Positions 13,377-26,467 of a stretch of 64,000 nt of DNA are shown here, one piece after another; position 1 is the first letter of the stretch; each line of letters opens with the position of its first letter. The notes under the pieces are model-generated. The model saw only the letters and a list, made by a program, of their open reading frames with translations, searched no databases and had not been told where the DNA came from. The stretch comes from Apoderus coryli. Lineage: Eukaryota > Arthropoda > Insecta > Coleoptera > Attelabidae. The DNA lies in the NCBI GenBank assembly GCA_911728435.2, contig OU452208.1, positions 7,936,001 through 8,000,000 on the forward strand. Direction: 5' to 3'. The position numbers were made by a program, and so were the translations under genes.

Positions 13377-13665
13377 TAAGAACTGTAATTCATGTACAAG
13401 TTCTATTCCGTCTATATTTTTTTCGTCTCGATTTTGATCAGTTAAAGCTTCTTCAAGTTTCTGACAAAAATTAAATTGGTCTTGATCAGAATACTTGCCA
13501 AAATCCTCAATATTCCACAAACATTTGAAAGCATCAGAATGATGAGGAGATAACCTGTCAAATCTTTCATTTGCAGATGAAAGAGTAATCTCTAGCATTC
13601 AATCGACTTTGAATTTTAATTCTTGACTTTCAATTGGCTGCTCACCTTCGTAGGAAAATTACTTT
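13374..13665 (-). pseudogene. hAT-family transposase fragment
   Basis: The minus strand gives YEGEQPIESQELKFKVD, a stop, then MLEITLSSANERFDRLSPHH and onward to the acidic segment DQDQFNFCQKLEEALTDQNR. This order (EGED-P, then 'S..ERF..L..H', then an acidic stretch with LE..L) resembles the central region of domesticated and mobile hAT proteins with TTF or ZMYM-like fingers. Zinc finger and catalytic regions are missing. It is a remnant, not a gene. Confidence 0.6.
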
Positions 13666-14452
13666 CTTATTTTTCGTGGCCTCAAAAAAATAAATTAATC
13701 CTATAAGAACTCCACACAATTAAACTAATTTAGCAAGTATATTTGTGATGATATTTTATATGCTCGATATTATTTGTTCTTTTAAGCAGGTAGTTATTAG
13801 ATTTCTTTGTATACCACTATATTTGGGTCATATTATAAACGCAATTACCCTAATTCAACCATAGTAATAACTGTTATTATAATTACAATCTAATTCTTTT
13901 AAAAAATAAATAATATACTAGATTTACAAAATACTCTATCATCAATTATAATAGAAGATTTAATTGTTACCTACTGGCAAAAATGTTCCTCACTTTCAAA
14001 AACTAATTAATGAACAATTACGATAAGAAAATAAAACGAATCACATGATCTTAAAGTATTGATGATCGATTTTATTATTATTAATGACTTTACAACCTTA
14101 TGAAACAATTTATTATATTCTAAGTCTTGCGAAAGTTTTCATTTTTATCAAAGTATAGAAAGTATTTGGATAATATTTATTTGAATAAAACTATATACAT
14201 AATATAAATGGATTTCTTATTAAAACTACAATAATAGCAGTTGATTGATGAACGCTGTAGACATTTGGAAATATCAATATCTATAATGGTTAAGTAGGCA
14301 GATGACAAGGTATAGACAGCAGTTATTGATGCAAAAAGATATGCAAACTAAACATGTATAGAAAAGATACTGGCATAAGTCCAAGAACTAGACCGTGGAG
14401 AACAGAATCAATACTGAAACGCACAAGTCAATCAGAAGGCTCTTAAATAATA
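13666..14452. other. No feature recognised
   Basis: An AT-rich spacer ending at the inverted repeat of the transposon that begins at 14453. I see nothing else in it. Confidence 0.5.
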
Positions 14453-16866
14453 ACACAGGCCAACAAAATGAAAAAAAAAATTTGGTGCCAGAAATCTAAC
14501 ATCTGATTTTAGATGTTTTTAATGTGCTGATTCCAAAAATGCCACCAGATTTTTTCTATCAGCTCTAGTTTTTGAGATACACGTTACAGGTTAAATGATA
14601 TATTTTTTTCTGATAAAGGACAACAAATAAAGAGATAAATATGTACTTAATCGTCAAAATAGGAATTTCCCAGAATCTAATTAGCCAAATGGATACCTGG
14701 AATTGTCCCTGACCCAATGTTCCTATACTAGGAACTACTCAATACAATGCTCTTAATTACTTTTATACCTGTAATTGCCTATGACCCGATCCTTCTATAC
14801 CTGTTTGGCTGTACTTGATTTAGTATATTACTGAGTTTTCCCAAGTAAAGTTGTGCTATCATTTTGTGTAAATTTTGGTCGTTTTGTAGTATCAAGACAC
14901 TAAACTGAAACAATGGCATCCACAAGCAGACGTACCTGTGTAAATCATCCCGATGTTTTTTGTTATGTGTGTGGTGAATACACTTTGAAAGAGAGCAGAA
15001 AAAGGATTTCTGACTTTGTGAAAAGAGCTTATCTTGCCTATTTTGGCGTTCATTTAGGAGATCAAGATAAATCTTGGGCCCCACATTTCATATGTAAAAC
15101 ATGTGTTGAACATTTGCGACAGTGGACAACTGGAAAGAGGAAGTGCCTAAAGTTTGGTGTACCAATGGTTTGGAGAGAACCGCGGAACCATCATGACGAC
15201 TGCTATTTTTGTCTCGTTAATATTAAAGGCATAAATAGAAACAATAGACACAAATGGACATATCCTGATCTAGATTCTGCAAGAAGGCCTGTAGTGCATT
15301 CGGAAGAAATACCCGTTCCATCATTCAGCAGTCTACCCAAACTGACAGAAGATGATACAGAAACATCAACGTCTGACGAAGTTAAAAGAATTCAATCAGA
15401 AAACGACAGCGATTTTGAAGCAGATTTAGCAACTCCGCAGTGTTTCAATCAAGAAGAACTAAACGATCTTATAAGAGACCTGAATCTCTCAAAGGAATCC
15501 GCTGAATTACTTGCATCCAGATTAAAAGAAAAAAATCTACTTTGTCGAGGTACTAATATTACATTTTATCGTAAAAGAGATAAGGATCTGCTGCCTTTTT
15601 TCACTCAGGAAAATGACTTGGTATTCTGTAACAATATAAAAGGGCTCTTAGAAAAAATGGGTTTGCCTGAATACACTCCAGATGATTGGCGCCTTTTTAT
15701 TGACAGTTCAAAACGTAGTTTAAAATGTGTTCTTTTACATAACGGTAACAAATATGGCTCAATTCCTATTGGTCATTCTACTACCATGAAGGAAGAATAT
15801 GAAACAATAGCATTAGTTTTGAGAAAAATTAAATACGAAGAACATCAGTGGTCAATTTGTGTTGATTTAAAAATGATTAACTTCCTCCTTGGACAGCAGA
15901 GTGGTTATACAAAATATCCTTGTTTTTTGTGCCTTTGGGACAGCAGAGCTAAAAATGAGCACTGGGTTAACAAAAATTGGCCTTCAAGAGATGTCATGAT
16001 TCAAGGAATACAAAACGTGATCAACGAACCTTTGCTTTCAAGAGAAAAAATCTTACTTCCGCCCTTGCATATCAAGCTAGGCCTAATGAAGCAATTTGTG
16101 AAGGCCTTAAATCGAGATGGAAATTGTTTTGGGTATTTGTCACGTAAATTTCCTGGCATTAGCACGGAAAAACTAAAAGCTGGTATATTTGATGGTCCTC
16201 AAATAAGGCAACTTGTTAAAGATCCACAATTCACCACATCAATGAACGAGACTGAATCTAACGCTTGGAGTTCATTTGTTCAAGTAGTACAAAATTTTCT
16301 TGGCAATCATAAAGCAGACAATTACGTAGAATTAGTGGAAACTATGCTTTCAAATTTTAATATTCTCGGCTGTAACATGAGTATAAAAGTTCACTACCTC
16401 CACAGCCACCTAGATCGTTTTCCAGAAAACTTAGGTGATTGTAGTGAAGAACAGGGGGAAAGATTCCACCAGGATATTAAAACTATGGAAGATCGTTATC
16501 AAGGACGATGGGATAGCCACATGATGGCGGACTACTGCTGGAGCCTTCAGCGAGACTGCCCTAGTAAACTCCATTCTAGAAAATCGTATAAAAGAAAATT
16601 TTTATGTGATTAGTGACTAATGTAATTATGTAAATTAAGTTTTTGCAATAAATACTTAAATCCATGTGTCTTTGTTTTTTTTAACTGTCAATAGTAATAT
16701 TATATATTATAACAGTTATAACGTAAATTATATACACAATTTTTTAAAAAATCTCAAAAACTAGATCTGATAGACAAAATCTGAGAACCTTTTTACATTC
16801 TGCATCCAAAAATTACTCAGGAACAGTTAAAAAATCGCAGGCACCAAAATGTGTGTTGGCCTGTGT
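14453..16866 (+). mobile_element. DNA transposon with terminal inverted repeats and an uninterrupted transposase-like ORF
   Basis: The left tip ACACAGGCCAACA is mirrored by the right tip TGTTGGCCTGTGT. Similarity continues inward: TTTGGTGCC against GGCACCAAA, and TCTAGTTTTTGAGAT-like segments on both sides. Directly outside lies a 7 bp direct repeat AATAATA (14446-14452 and 16867-16873), a plausible target duplication, although AT-rich sequence weakens that argument. The 2414 bp unit carries one ORF on the plus strand. The superfamily was not identified. Confidence 0.75.
14913..16613 (+). CDS. Candidate transposase, 566 aa, with N-terminal zinc-finger-like domain
   Basis: A single uninterrupted ORF inside an inverted-repeat transposon. 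The N-terminus has paired CxxC motifs (C17/C20 and C61/C64) like a DNA-binding zinc finger, and a further CxxC at C97/C100. Residues 140-180 are acidic and serine-rich. The second half carries LFIDSS (D264), SICVDLKM (D318), YPCFLCLWDSRA (C337/C340), LHIKLGLMKQF near residue 386, and DCSEEQGERFHQD near 509-521. This spacing fits an RNase-H-like DDE core with a CxxC insertion; I propose D264, D318 and one of E512/E513/E516 as the triad. Proteins of this kind occur as repeated copies in insect and other animal genomes, but I cannot name the superfamily. The intact frame suggests recent activity or domestication. The start is the first ATG after the 5' repeat. Confidence 0.7.
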   Translation: MASTSRRTCVNHPDVFCYVCGEYTLKESRKRISDFVKRAYLAYFGVHLGDQDKSWAPHFICKTCVEHLRQWTTGKRKCLKFGVPMVWREPRNHHDDCYFCLVNIKGINRNNRHKWTYPDLDSARRPVVHSEEIPVPSFSSLPKLTEDDTETSTSDEVKRIQSENDSDFEADLATPQCFNQEELNDLIRDLNLSKESAELLASRLKEKNLLCRGTNITFYRKRDKDLLPFFTQENDLVFCNNIKGLLEKMGLPEYTPDDWRLFIDSSKRSLKCVLLHNGNKYGSIPIGHSTTMKEEYETIALVLRKIKYEEHQWSICVDLKMINFLLGQQSGYTKYPCFLCLWDSRAKNEHWVNKNWPSRDVMIQGIQNVINEPLLSREKILLPPLHIKLGLMKQFVKALNRDGNCFGYLSRKFPGISTEKLKAGIFDGPQIRQLVKDPQFTTSMNETESNAWSSFVQVVQNFLGNHKADNYVELVETMLSNFNILGCNMSIKVHYLHSHLDRFPENLGDCSEEQGERFHQDIKTMEDRYQGRWDSHMMADYCWSLQRDCPSKLHSRKSYKRKFLCD

Positions 16867-16873
16867 AATAATA

Positions 16874-19286
16874 GCAGCAATATACGAGGTAGAATCGATA
16901 ACACAAATAATAAACATTAAGATTTAAGGCTTTAAACTAGGTGATTTTGTCTTTTGTTAAAAAGAGAAATTATTAACAATACATTTTTTTAGGCCTATAC
17001 AATTATCTGTTAAAGCTTTCTTTATATGCTCACAAAGAATTTTTCACCACAATTAAAAAATAAGTGCATAATTAGCCATCTCTTATATACCTTTGCATTT
17101 CGGCACTGCTCAAACAGCCTTAAATGTTGAATTCCTGAAGGAACACAGGCTTTTGATTGGTGATGAGTTTGAAAATGTATTATTTAAGGTAAGATTTCTT
17201 GCGGAGAAGACTGTGATGTATTTGGTCGTTTTGATTCAGCTGCCACTCCACTTTATACTGGATAATGTTTTTCAATTGAGATGTGCCAGTGGAGTCGGGC
17301 TGAACTTCTCCTTAAAAAATCTAATGGAGAAGACTTTAATGTGTTTGGTTGTTTTGGATTAAAAAATATACCGAATTTGTATTTATTTAAACTTAAATAT
17401 AGGGAGTTTTTGCAACACAAAAGTTGTTCCCTCTTCAAGAGATTTTGATTTGATATGAGTAGTACAACGTGTGTATATATGTTTGTAAGTATTTTTATGT
17501 TGGGTTCAGTTAAGTTAAAGTCAATGCACCATTCAGACGTATGAACCTGTAAGGTAAGAGATGAAAGTTTCAGCGGTGGGCACTTAAAAAAAATGTTCCA
17601 ATGTTTGAAATGTTGTTAAGATTACATAAGTATACATTTCATTGAAAAATATTCTATAAATGACACCTCGATATTATAAGATACTTTCAGAAATACAATA
17701 TTACATAGAGGCAATTGCGTTATGATATCAAAACCCCTCAAACCTCAACATGTTCGTCTCTAAATCATTTTCTTAAAGTTCATGGGTAACAAACACTTCA
17801 AACTTTAATTTATCTAAAGCTAGTCCTCACTATTGCTCAGTATACCAGTGCTCTACAGTTTAAAAGCTGCGATTCAAGATTATGTGGAATTGTAGTGATT
17901 TAAATCACAAATACCTCTTTAGAACTTATTTACCTTACTCTGTATATTCTTGAAATGTTGAAGAATAGCTCATGAATTCAATTACCTACTTACTCATCTA
18001 CCATTATAATAGACCAACAATCATGATTGCTCCCATTTTTCCTGATTTGATCAGACACGAAATAGCCGCCACAGAACCTGATATGTGTCGCAGAGTAATC
18101 GAAAATTTTGACAATCGACATGCCATTTGAACCGCGCCGGCCATTTAGCGGATATCATCTGTCATACCTAACTGTAATGAAGTATAATGAATGGGCAAAT
18201 ACAATTTTTTTCATTGCTTCAAATTTTCCGTGTTTTATTTAATATTTTCATGTGGAAACCCAAATTGAATCACCCTTGTCGGGAAAGTTTTGGGCCGACA
18301 CAAGCGATTTTTAATATTAGGCCACTGAACTGTTTAGGATTCTGGGCCTTAATAATATATCGATTTCTCATGGTGTATTCTTCACATAATGTGGGCTGAT
18401 GCCGATGGAGCGTTTATTGGAAGATCATCATTATCTTAAGTAGAACACTCTCGTCATTTAATTTGAACAAATAATACAGCTACATACGTAAATGGAAAAG
18501 TAAATCATTATTCGATCTATGCTCAAACTTGTCCATATTATTATTTAGACAAACATCATCCGGTGTCAATAATATAAAAAGATATGCGAATAGCATGCCT
18601 AGTTAATGGGAAATCGCAGCTTTCCCAGCTCAAATAAGTATCTAATCGATAAAATAGCAAACGATTATTATAGGTAATTAGCCAAGACACTTTTTAATCT
18701 GTATTTAGTTAAAGTATACAAGGCAGACAATCAATTTTATGAATGGGTCGTTTATCTAGATCACCATCTAATAAGTCATGCAGTAAGTAAGTAAGGTGCC
18801 TGCTCACTTTTTAAGTTTTGTAAGTGACACAGATACCTAGCGTTGCGCGCAATGCACATATTAAAGTATGGGAAGTCGTTTTTGTCATTATGTACATTCC
18901 TGAAGAAAATAATTTTAAATTTCATTCTCTACTGCAAAATGATGACAGGAAATTAGAGAAAAGTTTATTTACGATGTGAAAAGATTCTAATAGAAAATAT
19001 GTAAATCGTTTTGGTAATTATCGAGGGTAATTCCATTGCTGTCAGTACTAATTTGTGGGCGATTATTACGAAAGCCACTATGGAAATTAATTTTTAATTT
19101 GTCTTTCCAGCCTAATAATTAAAACACAATAATTTTCCATTTAAAGTTGCTTTATTTACTTATTTTCAAAATATTCAGTTAAACCCGAATAAATTTTGGT
19201 CTAGAAATTGTTAATTCTTTTGCCGATTCCGCAGAAAACTGCTTCCAATTAGAGAGATTGGTGAAAATTGACGTAAATCGTTTAAA
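16874..19286. other. Gene-poor stretch
   Basis: No gene is recognised. The open frame at 17093-17362 contains two similar segments, EKTVMYLVVL and EKTLMCLVVL, 42 residues apart; it may be a small internal duplication, but no family is evident. Confidence 0.45.
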
Positions 19287-20035
19287 GCTGGACATACTTT
19301 GGCTCCGGATGGTGTGTCTGCCTTTGTCGTGAGGTCCTGTGCCTCAGTCTTCGCTAAACCGATTTCAACTCTATTTAATTTTTCATTCAAATGTAATGAT
19401 TTTCCGAATTTCTCGAAACTGTCAAGGAAGAGCCTCATCTTCAAAAAAGGTGATAGGCAGAATATTAGAAACTACCGGCCTATTGCTATATACAATCGAA
19501 TTTTGCCAAGTGTTTTGAGATCGTATTGCATGAAATTTTGTTTAATCATGTCAAGCGCCTATTCAGCACGGATTTTTTTCGTAATGTTGAGCCAGTTTTT
19601 GGGGGAAAGCGGGGGTCAGGGCAGGAGTTTACCAAAGACTGTGACAGGCTTGACCACGGAATTCTGCTGCATGAGCTTTCGGAATTTGGTTTATCTGTGA
19701 ATCTTTTAACATTTCTGTCTAGTACCGTGGTTTCACGTCCGGTATTATCCGTGCAACATCTGGAGTGCCGCAGGGTTCTGTGTTGGGCCCCTCTTATTTA
19801 TGTGTTTTATTAATGACATTGTTAATGGCGTGAAATATTAAACATTTGTTTGTTAGATAAATAGTATTTGTTGTTTAAACCATTCTTATTTTGACTTTGT
19901 TTATTTTTTCTGTTGTAATGTTTGTATCATTTATAATTTTGAAACGTTATGTATTTATGTTAATTTTTTTGTTTTGTAATGTAATTGGATTTGTTTCTGT
20001 CTGGGTAGATGTAATCCAAAGAAATAAATAAAATA
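19287..20035 (+). pseudogene. Non-LTR retrotransposon fragment with reverse transcriptase and 3' tail
   Basis: The frame from 19287 reads AGHTLAPDGVSAFVVRSCAS and on to FKKGDRQNIRNYRPIAIYN, the fingers and 'P..K.GD....NYRPI' motif of reverse transcriptase. A frameshift leads to HEILFNHVKRLFSTD and RLDHGILLHELSEFGLS. A further shift gives SGVPQGSVLGPLLFMCFIND, the 'PQGSVLGP' block. The YADD catalytic box is absent because the fragment is deleted after that. The end at about 20035 is an A-rich AAATAAATAAAATA tail typical of target-primed insertion. Jockey/CR1-type clade is likely. The copy is dead. Confidence 0.85.
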
Positions 20036-23000
20036 GACTCGCCGGCGAACGACACAAAACATTGATAAAGTTTGGTCAATAATAAATTTGATATTTTAAT
20101 TTCGATTTGATTAATTTTTTTTTTATATTGCAGGCGAATTTATATAAAATCTCGCACATGTTTTGAATTTAAACAAAATTGGGCGTACGTCATTTTATGC
20201 AGGGCGATACAAAGTGTGTTTTCGTACTCTACCTTTAAAACGTTTTTCTTAAACCTTTGTATCTTTTACAAAAATTAAGCTATTGTAATAAATCAAAAAC
20301 TAAATTGTAAAAAAAATCACGATTAAAAGACCAATAAACCAATGCATATTGTGACGACACACTGTCTATCGTATAGCGAAACAGTATGTGAATGATGATC
20401 TCGAATATCGACAAAAATGTGAATGATCTAAAGTATTTCAACAATTATTGTAGTAGCATAGTATTATAGTAGTAATGTTTTGCACAGTACACACGTGTAT
20501 TTCCACGAAAGTTCATTCCTGTAAATTCCGTAAATTAATTATACCGTTGCTTTTAAGAAGGCGAGTGTTTTGAATTTTATGTTCCATTACTACGCCTGAG
20601 TTATAGAAAATTATTATTTATTATTACTATTAACTGATTAGATTTTGGGACTCCTACGGCGTAGTTAAGGGGTATAAAAAAGGGTTTAAACGTGAACAAA
20701 AAGTCATATTTACTAAACTAAACGGACAAATGAGGTGAATTTCTTTTTTGGCAATAGATTTTAAATTCCCGTATATAATTTGGCTCTAATAATATCCGAG
20801 ATTAAATTGAGGCTCATAGGGCGTAGGCGACGGGTATAAAAAGAAGATCAAAACTTAAAAAAAATCATATTTATTTTTTGATTTGTCAAAAGATCTTAGA
20901 CTATAAAAAGACTGCGATGAACAAATAATATGTAGACGGTGTGCGTTAGTAATTTGAGAAACGGCACACAATCTTTGAATATACAGATAAAGTTAATTAA
21001 GTCTCAAAAATGTGACATTAATTTAGAGTATCTATAGAATTTAGCTCCAAAGATATCCAATATAGGGGTAACAAGGGTCAAATTATAAAAATAAATGGTG
21101 TTAATAGTGACACATTTTTTAATATTGTAGTAGTTATACATAACTTGTTTGTTCTCATATATTTCTTTGAGCTCTATTATATTTAGCAATATTTTAGCAT
21201 CACATTTCGTCATCTGTGGTATCTGAAACGGCAGCATTATGCTAAATTATTTGTGTTTGTGAACATACCTTCCTTGATCTCTAATTTCTCCGCACGCCAC
21301 TTATAATGAGCCCTTTCGAAATCGACGAAAGCAGTTTTTCTGAAAATTGTTAATAAAAAAGTAATATGTACCTAATGTTTTTAAACAAGTTTGTGATAAA
21401 TAAATATGTGACGCATCCTAAAATCGATAAACAAACTTTAACATTGTTTAAATGGGTAACGAATTTATTGTGTAACTGTTTTCCTGAATTGAAAAATTGA
21501 TTACACGTTTAAATCTACAATCAGTCGTTGGCAACAACGAACTAAATCACAAAAATGTCAGACAAATGGGATGCCTATCTAGCAGGATGATTTGTATTAA
21601 ATGTTTCAGGATTATCAATATGTTTTACTTTACTAACGACCAGCAGCGTATCAATGCAGTTCCATGAAATCCCCGAGTCCAGAGTCCGTTAAAAAAAAAT
21701 TGAACTGGAAGCTCCTCAATATTTGCTTCTCTAGACCAAATTTCAACTGTTTTTGAAAATTAAAAATAAGTTATTTTGATTTTTGTTTAGGTCAAAAATA
21801 GGTTTTGGAAAAAAATTCCCGTCTTCTGAGTAGATAGTTCTTGAAATTTTTCTAGAAACCGCCGCAGTAAAAGTACACTCTAATTTTTCTCATTCTGAAA
21901 TAATTTAAAATTTACTGCGTACCCCCAAATTTATTTTATGTATGTTTTGTAAAAGTTTTCTACATTCGCTAATTATTAATATATTTTTTTATTGATTATA
22001 AAACCTAAAAAGTTTTTTTTTTAATTTAATAAATTTTAAAGTTCTTATTAAAATTCAACTTCAAAAAATTATTTTATATGAGATGGTTATTACAATAGAC
22101 TGCATATGTAATCTTTCTGTAAACCGTCCTATTTTCGTCACCTCTGGATGTGTCATTCACTTCCAGTTGCATTTCTAAAAATAACGTACTGGACAAAAAT
22201 AGTTATACATTTTTAATGTATTCGTATATTATCCAGGAAGAGTTTTTAGTTCTCTAGAAATGAAATTTAGCAACATAGTACGATTTATTTTGGTAGGTAG
22301 CCATATATAATATCCACTGCGTGAAATTCTTGACAAAATTTTCGCTTCCTACCAAAAATATGACTTACGAATGTTTTAATTTTTTATACCAATGGTGCTG
22401 AAAAATCTTGAAAACAAATTGCAGTAAAATATAAATTAAAAAAAGTAGTTATCCTGTCGTCGACAGACATGCCTGACTGATATCTTATTTTATAGGGAAT
22501 GGAATATTCAAGTCCGTATTTAAAAAAACAAAGTTTATGGTAGTTGCTGAAAGACGAAACGTCGGAGGTTAAAAAGTCAGAATCTTGAAGAGAAATTTAA
22601 CCTAAACAAATTTCTAATTTAAACCGTATCCTGGAAATAAATAGTTTTAAAACTATTCGACAAAATCGTTATATTGGCAAATCATTTATTTAATTAAAAA
22701 TTGACAAAATATTCATCAAGTGTAAAGAAGAAATTATTAGATATCATCATGACGAAAATAGTACAATGACAAAAAAATCAACAAACTCAAAACATAATAA
22801 GGAAATTTCAATCTCAAACTTTGTTATCCCAAATGTATCAATAACTCATAATCTTATTTTTTTTGTTGCACTAACTTAAAAATCTTAACTGGGAATCCAC
22901 AAAATATCCAAATTAATTAAATATAATAACAATAACTAAAACTAAAACAAAAAAAAAACGAAGAACAAGAACTGAATGAACACAGATGCGTACAAACCAC

Positions 23001-23424
23001 AACCACGTTAAAAAATATGTATGTACTTACAATATTATAAGCTTCCTACTTAAAACATTGATTCACGTTGAAGTTTGTTGCCCTTTAAAAGAAAAATCAA
23101 TAACCATTAAACCAGAAACAAAAAAAAAACACAGTAGGAAGAATGGCCAGTAAAAACTTGACATACTGTTTAAATAGTCGCGAGCTGTTCGTTTTTTCTA
23201 TTACCAAATGGGCTTTTTTAACCATCCTAACAAAGAGGTAATTCGAGACAAAACCAACAAATGCGTACATAATATATTTGGATTTTACAGTTGCTGACTA
23301 AACTAAGTTAATGCTGTAACTTAAATGTGCATATACGTTGCGTTAATTGTGTAATTTTGCTTGAGTATACTTTGGATTTTAAATGAGTTGTAATTAGAAA
23401 TAACGTATTTGCGTTTTTTATTGT
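20036..23424. other. Gene-poor stretch with a degenerate tandem repeat
   Basis: Near 20648-20716 and 20812-20880 a segment recurs: CTCCTACGGCGTAG...GGGTATAAAAA...TCATATTTA against CTCATAGGGCGTAG...GGGTATAAAAA...TCATATTTA. A fainter third copy lies near 21055-21105. No gene is recognised. Confidence 0.4.
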
Positions 23425-23640
23425 GTGATATGTACTTGCTTCTTAAAAAATAAGTTATTGATCGAGACAAATGAAAATATTCCTTTTGGATCTTTACTAA
23501 AAGTAGTAATATCAGTTTTTACTCAGCCTTTTGATATTGCTGTTGATAACTTATGTATGACAGACCTTCATCTGGAATTATTTCATTTGCAGTCTGATTC
23601 AGTGTAGAACCCTTTTTAAGGTTAGCATGAAATTTGTAAA
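23425..23640 (+). pseudogene. hAT-family transposase C-terminal fragment
   Basis: The frame from about 23480 reads FGSLLKVVISVFTQPFDIAV and then LCMTDLHLELFHLQSDSV before a stop. The pattern 'NPF.ID.......LQMELI.LQ.DS.LK' is typical of the C-terminal region of ZBED/SCAND3/GTF2IRD2-type hAT proteins. It is a short, isolated remnant. Confidence 0.6.
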
Positions 23641-26330
23641 ATAAAAAAATAGTTCAACCAACATCACCTAACTTCCTATTAATTATTTTATAATTTTTAG
23701 TTCATTAGAACTAACTGATAACGTTGTAAGGATTTTATTCGCAATTTTATTTACACTGACCTTTGGCTACTTGAAGTTGGACAAACTTGGATTTAAATTA
23801 TTTCCTTCTTTAATTTTATGATACGCGAAAGTTATATAAAAAACTAGCAAATAATGTTAATAATTAAAACTTAACAATACCATATGAAGTTTATCTGGTC
23901 AATATTAGTCGGGTATATTGTTTCGTTGAATGAACTATTATACCCACTGGGACAAATTATTCAGTGATGCTGAACAAACTGGGTTGTACGCTACGATCGT
24001 AAAATGCTCAACGATAAAATGCAATTTATGTTGATAATTAGGAAAAGCATGTTTTATGCTGTCATTAAACACAGCCTATAAAGTTTTTTATTTTTATGAT
24101 TTTCCTATACATTAAAAATGGTGTTTTTATTGTTATTAATCTTTAGAAACTAGAGAGGAAACTGGAATTATAAAGATAATACAAGTAATTATTAATTTAA
24201 TTTAAATTATTATTAATTCATATAACGACTACTTATGAGATTATTAATTTTCCTAAACCTTCTACCTTAACGAGGCTCATAACAAACATACCATTAATTT
24301 TTTAATATGGAAATCTGCTGTGCCTCGTTCTAGGTTTTAGCTCTGGCAATATTTTTTCCTAATTTTTGAATAAAGTAGTTAGTTTGTTACGTTAGTATAT
24401 TGGAATTAATGAAAATAATACAATTATGATAATAATATTTATTATTAAAATTCTGTTTCGTTACGCAGATCATATATTTTACTTTCCTTCACAGGGTCAC
24501 AACCGCTAAATTTTCATATATCAGTAGGGGTCGACTGATACACCATTTTAAAGCATTGTTTATCTGCTTTAGAGCGGTAGGTCACTTTTGATATTTGCTC
24601 CCATAATTCTTGGGAAAATGGCGTTTAAAATTTCATAAACTAACACTTCATACACATGTACGATAAATATTTTGTTATTTATTATAGAAATATGTCTTTA
24701 TATGCATCAATTACCAATTATTAATTTCGAAATTTTTTGCCGAAATTGACAATATAGTTTCGCTATATTTTCAAACTTAGATAAGCACAGAAATAATATA
24801 CAGAGTGTCCCAGAAGGATTGGGAGAAATTCCAACTTTTAGAAACTCTAGCTTTGAACATAATGTGGTATTCTTGATAAAAATGTTAAACGAACTAATTT
24901 TTTTGTATTCTTATCTGAATGCGGGAGAATGGCTAATTTTTAGAAGACCCTGAATAATGTAAAATAAAAGGTGTTGTGATTTTGAGTGTGCATTCCAAAT
25001 GAATTGAGTAATATCCAATTCTTCATTGTTTCAAGTTGTATCTCTCTGTAAAACATAACCGGTAAATGCATTGAAAACAGTTCCTAATTCTTCTATAATA
25101 ATGATAGAGCATAATGTATAAAACAACGTGAGGTAACCTGTAGTAATTTTCTTTTTTTTGTTGGATATCTCTAGATACTTAACATTTTTAACCTACAAAA
25201 TTTTAACGGTCCTTAAGTAGTTAAACTACTTCAAAATTTTGATGTTAAATCATGATAAACTTTAGCTTTATGTTATCAAATGACTGTGTAGGCAGATCGT
25301 TTAAGTTATTTCTTATACATGATTCTTCAGAAACAAAAACTCATTTACATTTAATATATATGATAACATAATCGTTAACTACTTCTTGAAATGGTGCTCT
25401 CAAGAAACGACATGCTTTCTAACGTTTATGGATGTTTAATGTAAATAAACTTAATATTGAATTATTTTGTGCGTTTAATTTATGAATTCTATTATAAAGA
25501 TTTGCTACTTGTTATAATACGTATAGCTCGATCTAACTTCGATCGAAATAGGCTTTCGCTCGTTGGTGATTAAAGAATGCTCCTTTGGCAGTTTTGTAGG
25601 TCCCACTCGCTTGTTGATTTTCTCATTTCATCTGATTCCAGAATGTTCATTTAACCCCTGTTGGCCACCCAGAGCACCACGGTGCTCACAGCTTTGCAGA
25701 GAAAAAATTTGAATTAGCAAACTGTTGATCCAGTAGTTGAGCCAGCTTTGTTACAACGCCTCCTTTTACGATACGCTTTCCACAGACAGTTTCATGACCT
25801 TAGTTGACTATTCCACATATTTTCATTAAATTTGAAAGCACCAAATCCTGAAATAAATAACCAAATGATAGATATACCAAGTCATGTTTCGTAATCCTAA
25901 ATTACCGAAATAGTTTTGTATCAGTTTAAAGGGGAAATATCGCGTGTTAAGGCAAAGTTAGCGTTCTCGTTTTGTTGTTCCTTTACACATCATACACTAC
26001 CACGAGGGTCAAAAACCTTTTATTGTAAAACAACACGAATTATTATGGCATTAAAAGGATTTAATTCGACTCATTCATGAAATTCCAGTATGTAGGTATG
26101 TTAAAATATTACTACAAGCGAATAAGCATGGACTATACGTAGAATAGCTGTTGTTTTAAAAAAAAATTATATCCTATAAATATTCAGTGTGTTTTTCTGA
26201 AAAAGGTACCGTTGAAAAAATTTTAAAACTTCAAAAAATGCTTACAGGGTAAGTCAGAAGGACGCTACGGAATTTAGTATGTATATATTCTTCAATTTCT
26301 GTGTAGTTTTTTGTATTTTCAATAATATAC
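23641..26330. other. Gene-poor stretch
   Basis: No gene is recognised. A mariner-type tip, TACAGAGTGTCCC, lies near 24800. Confidence 0.45.
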
Positions 26331-26467
26331 AGGGAGTGGCATATACATTGGCGTATCCAGGAATTTGGCTTAGGGGTAGCTGCCATAGAGAACCCTTGTA
26401 TGAATGAGGTAGTTTATAGCATCAATACATACGCAGATTCCTCACTGTACGGGCTCTTTCAACGAAA

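Noticed and set aside
14779..15084. Minus-strand open frame of 101 codons at the start of the transposase ORF
   Set aside because: It overlaps the well-supported 566-aa plus-strand ORF and shows no motif of its own.
17093..17362. Gene candidate of 89 codons with repeated EKTxMxLVVL
   Set aside because: No splice sites, no family motif and no context; kept only as a note in the region entry.
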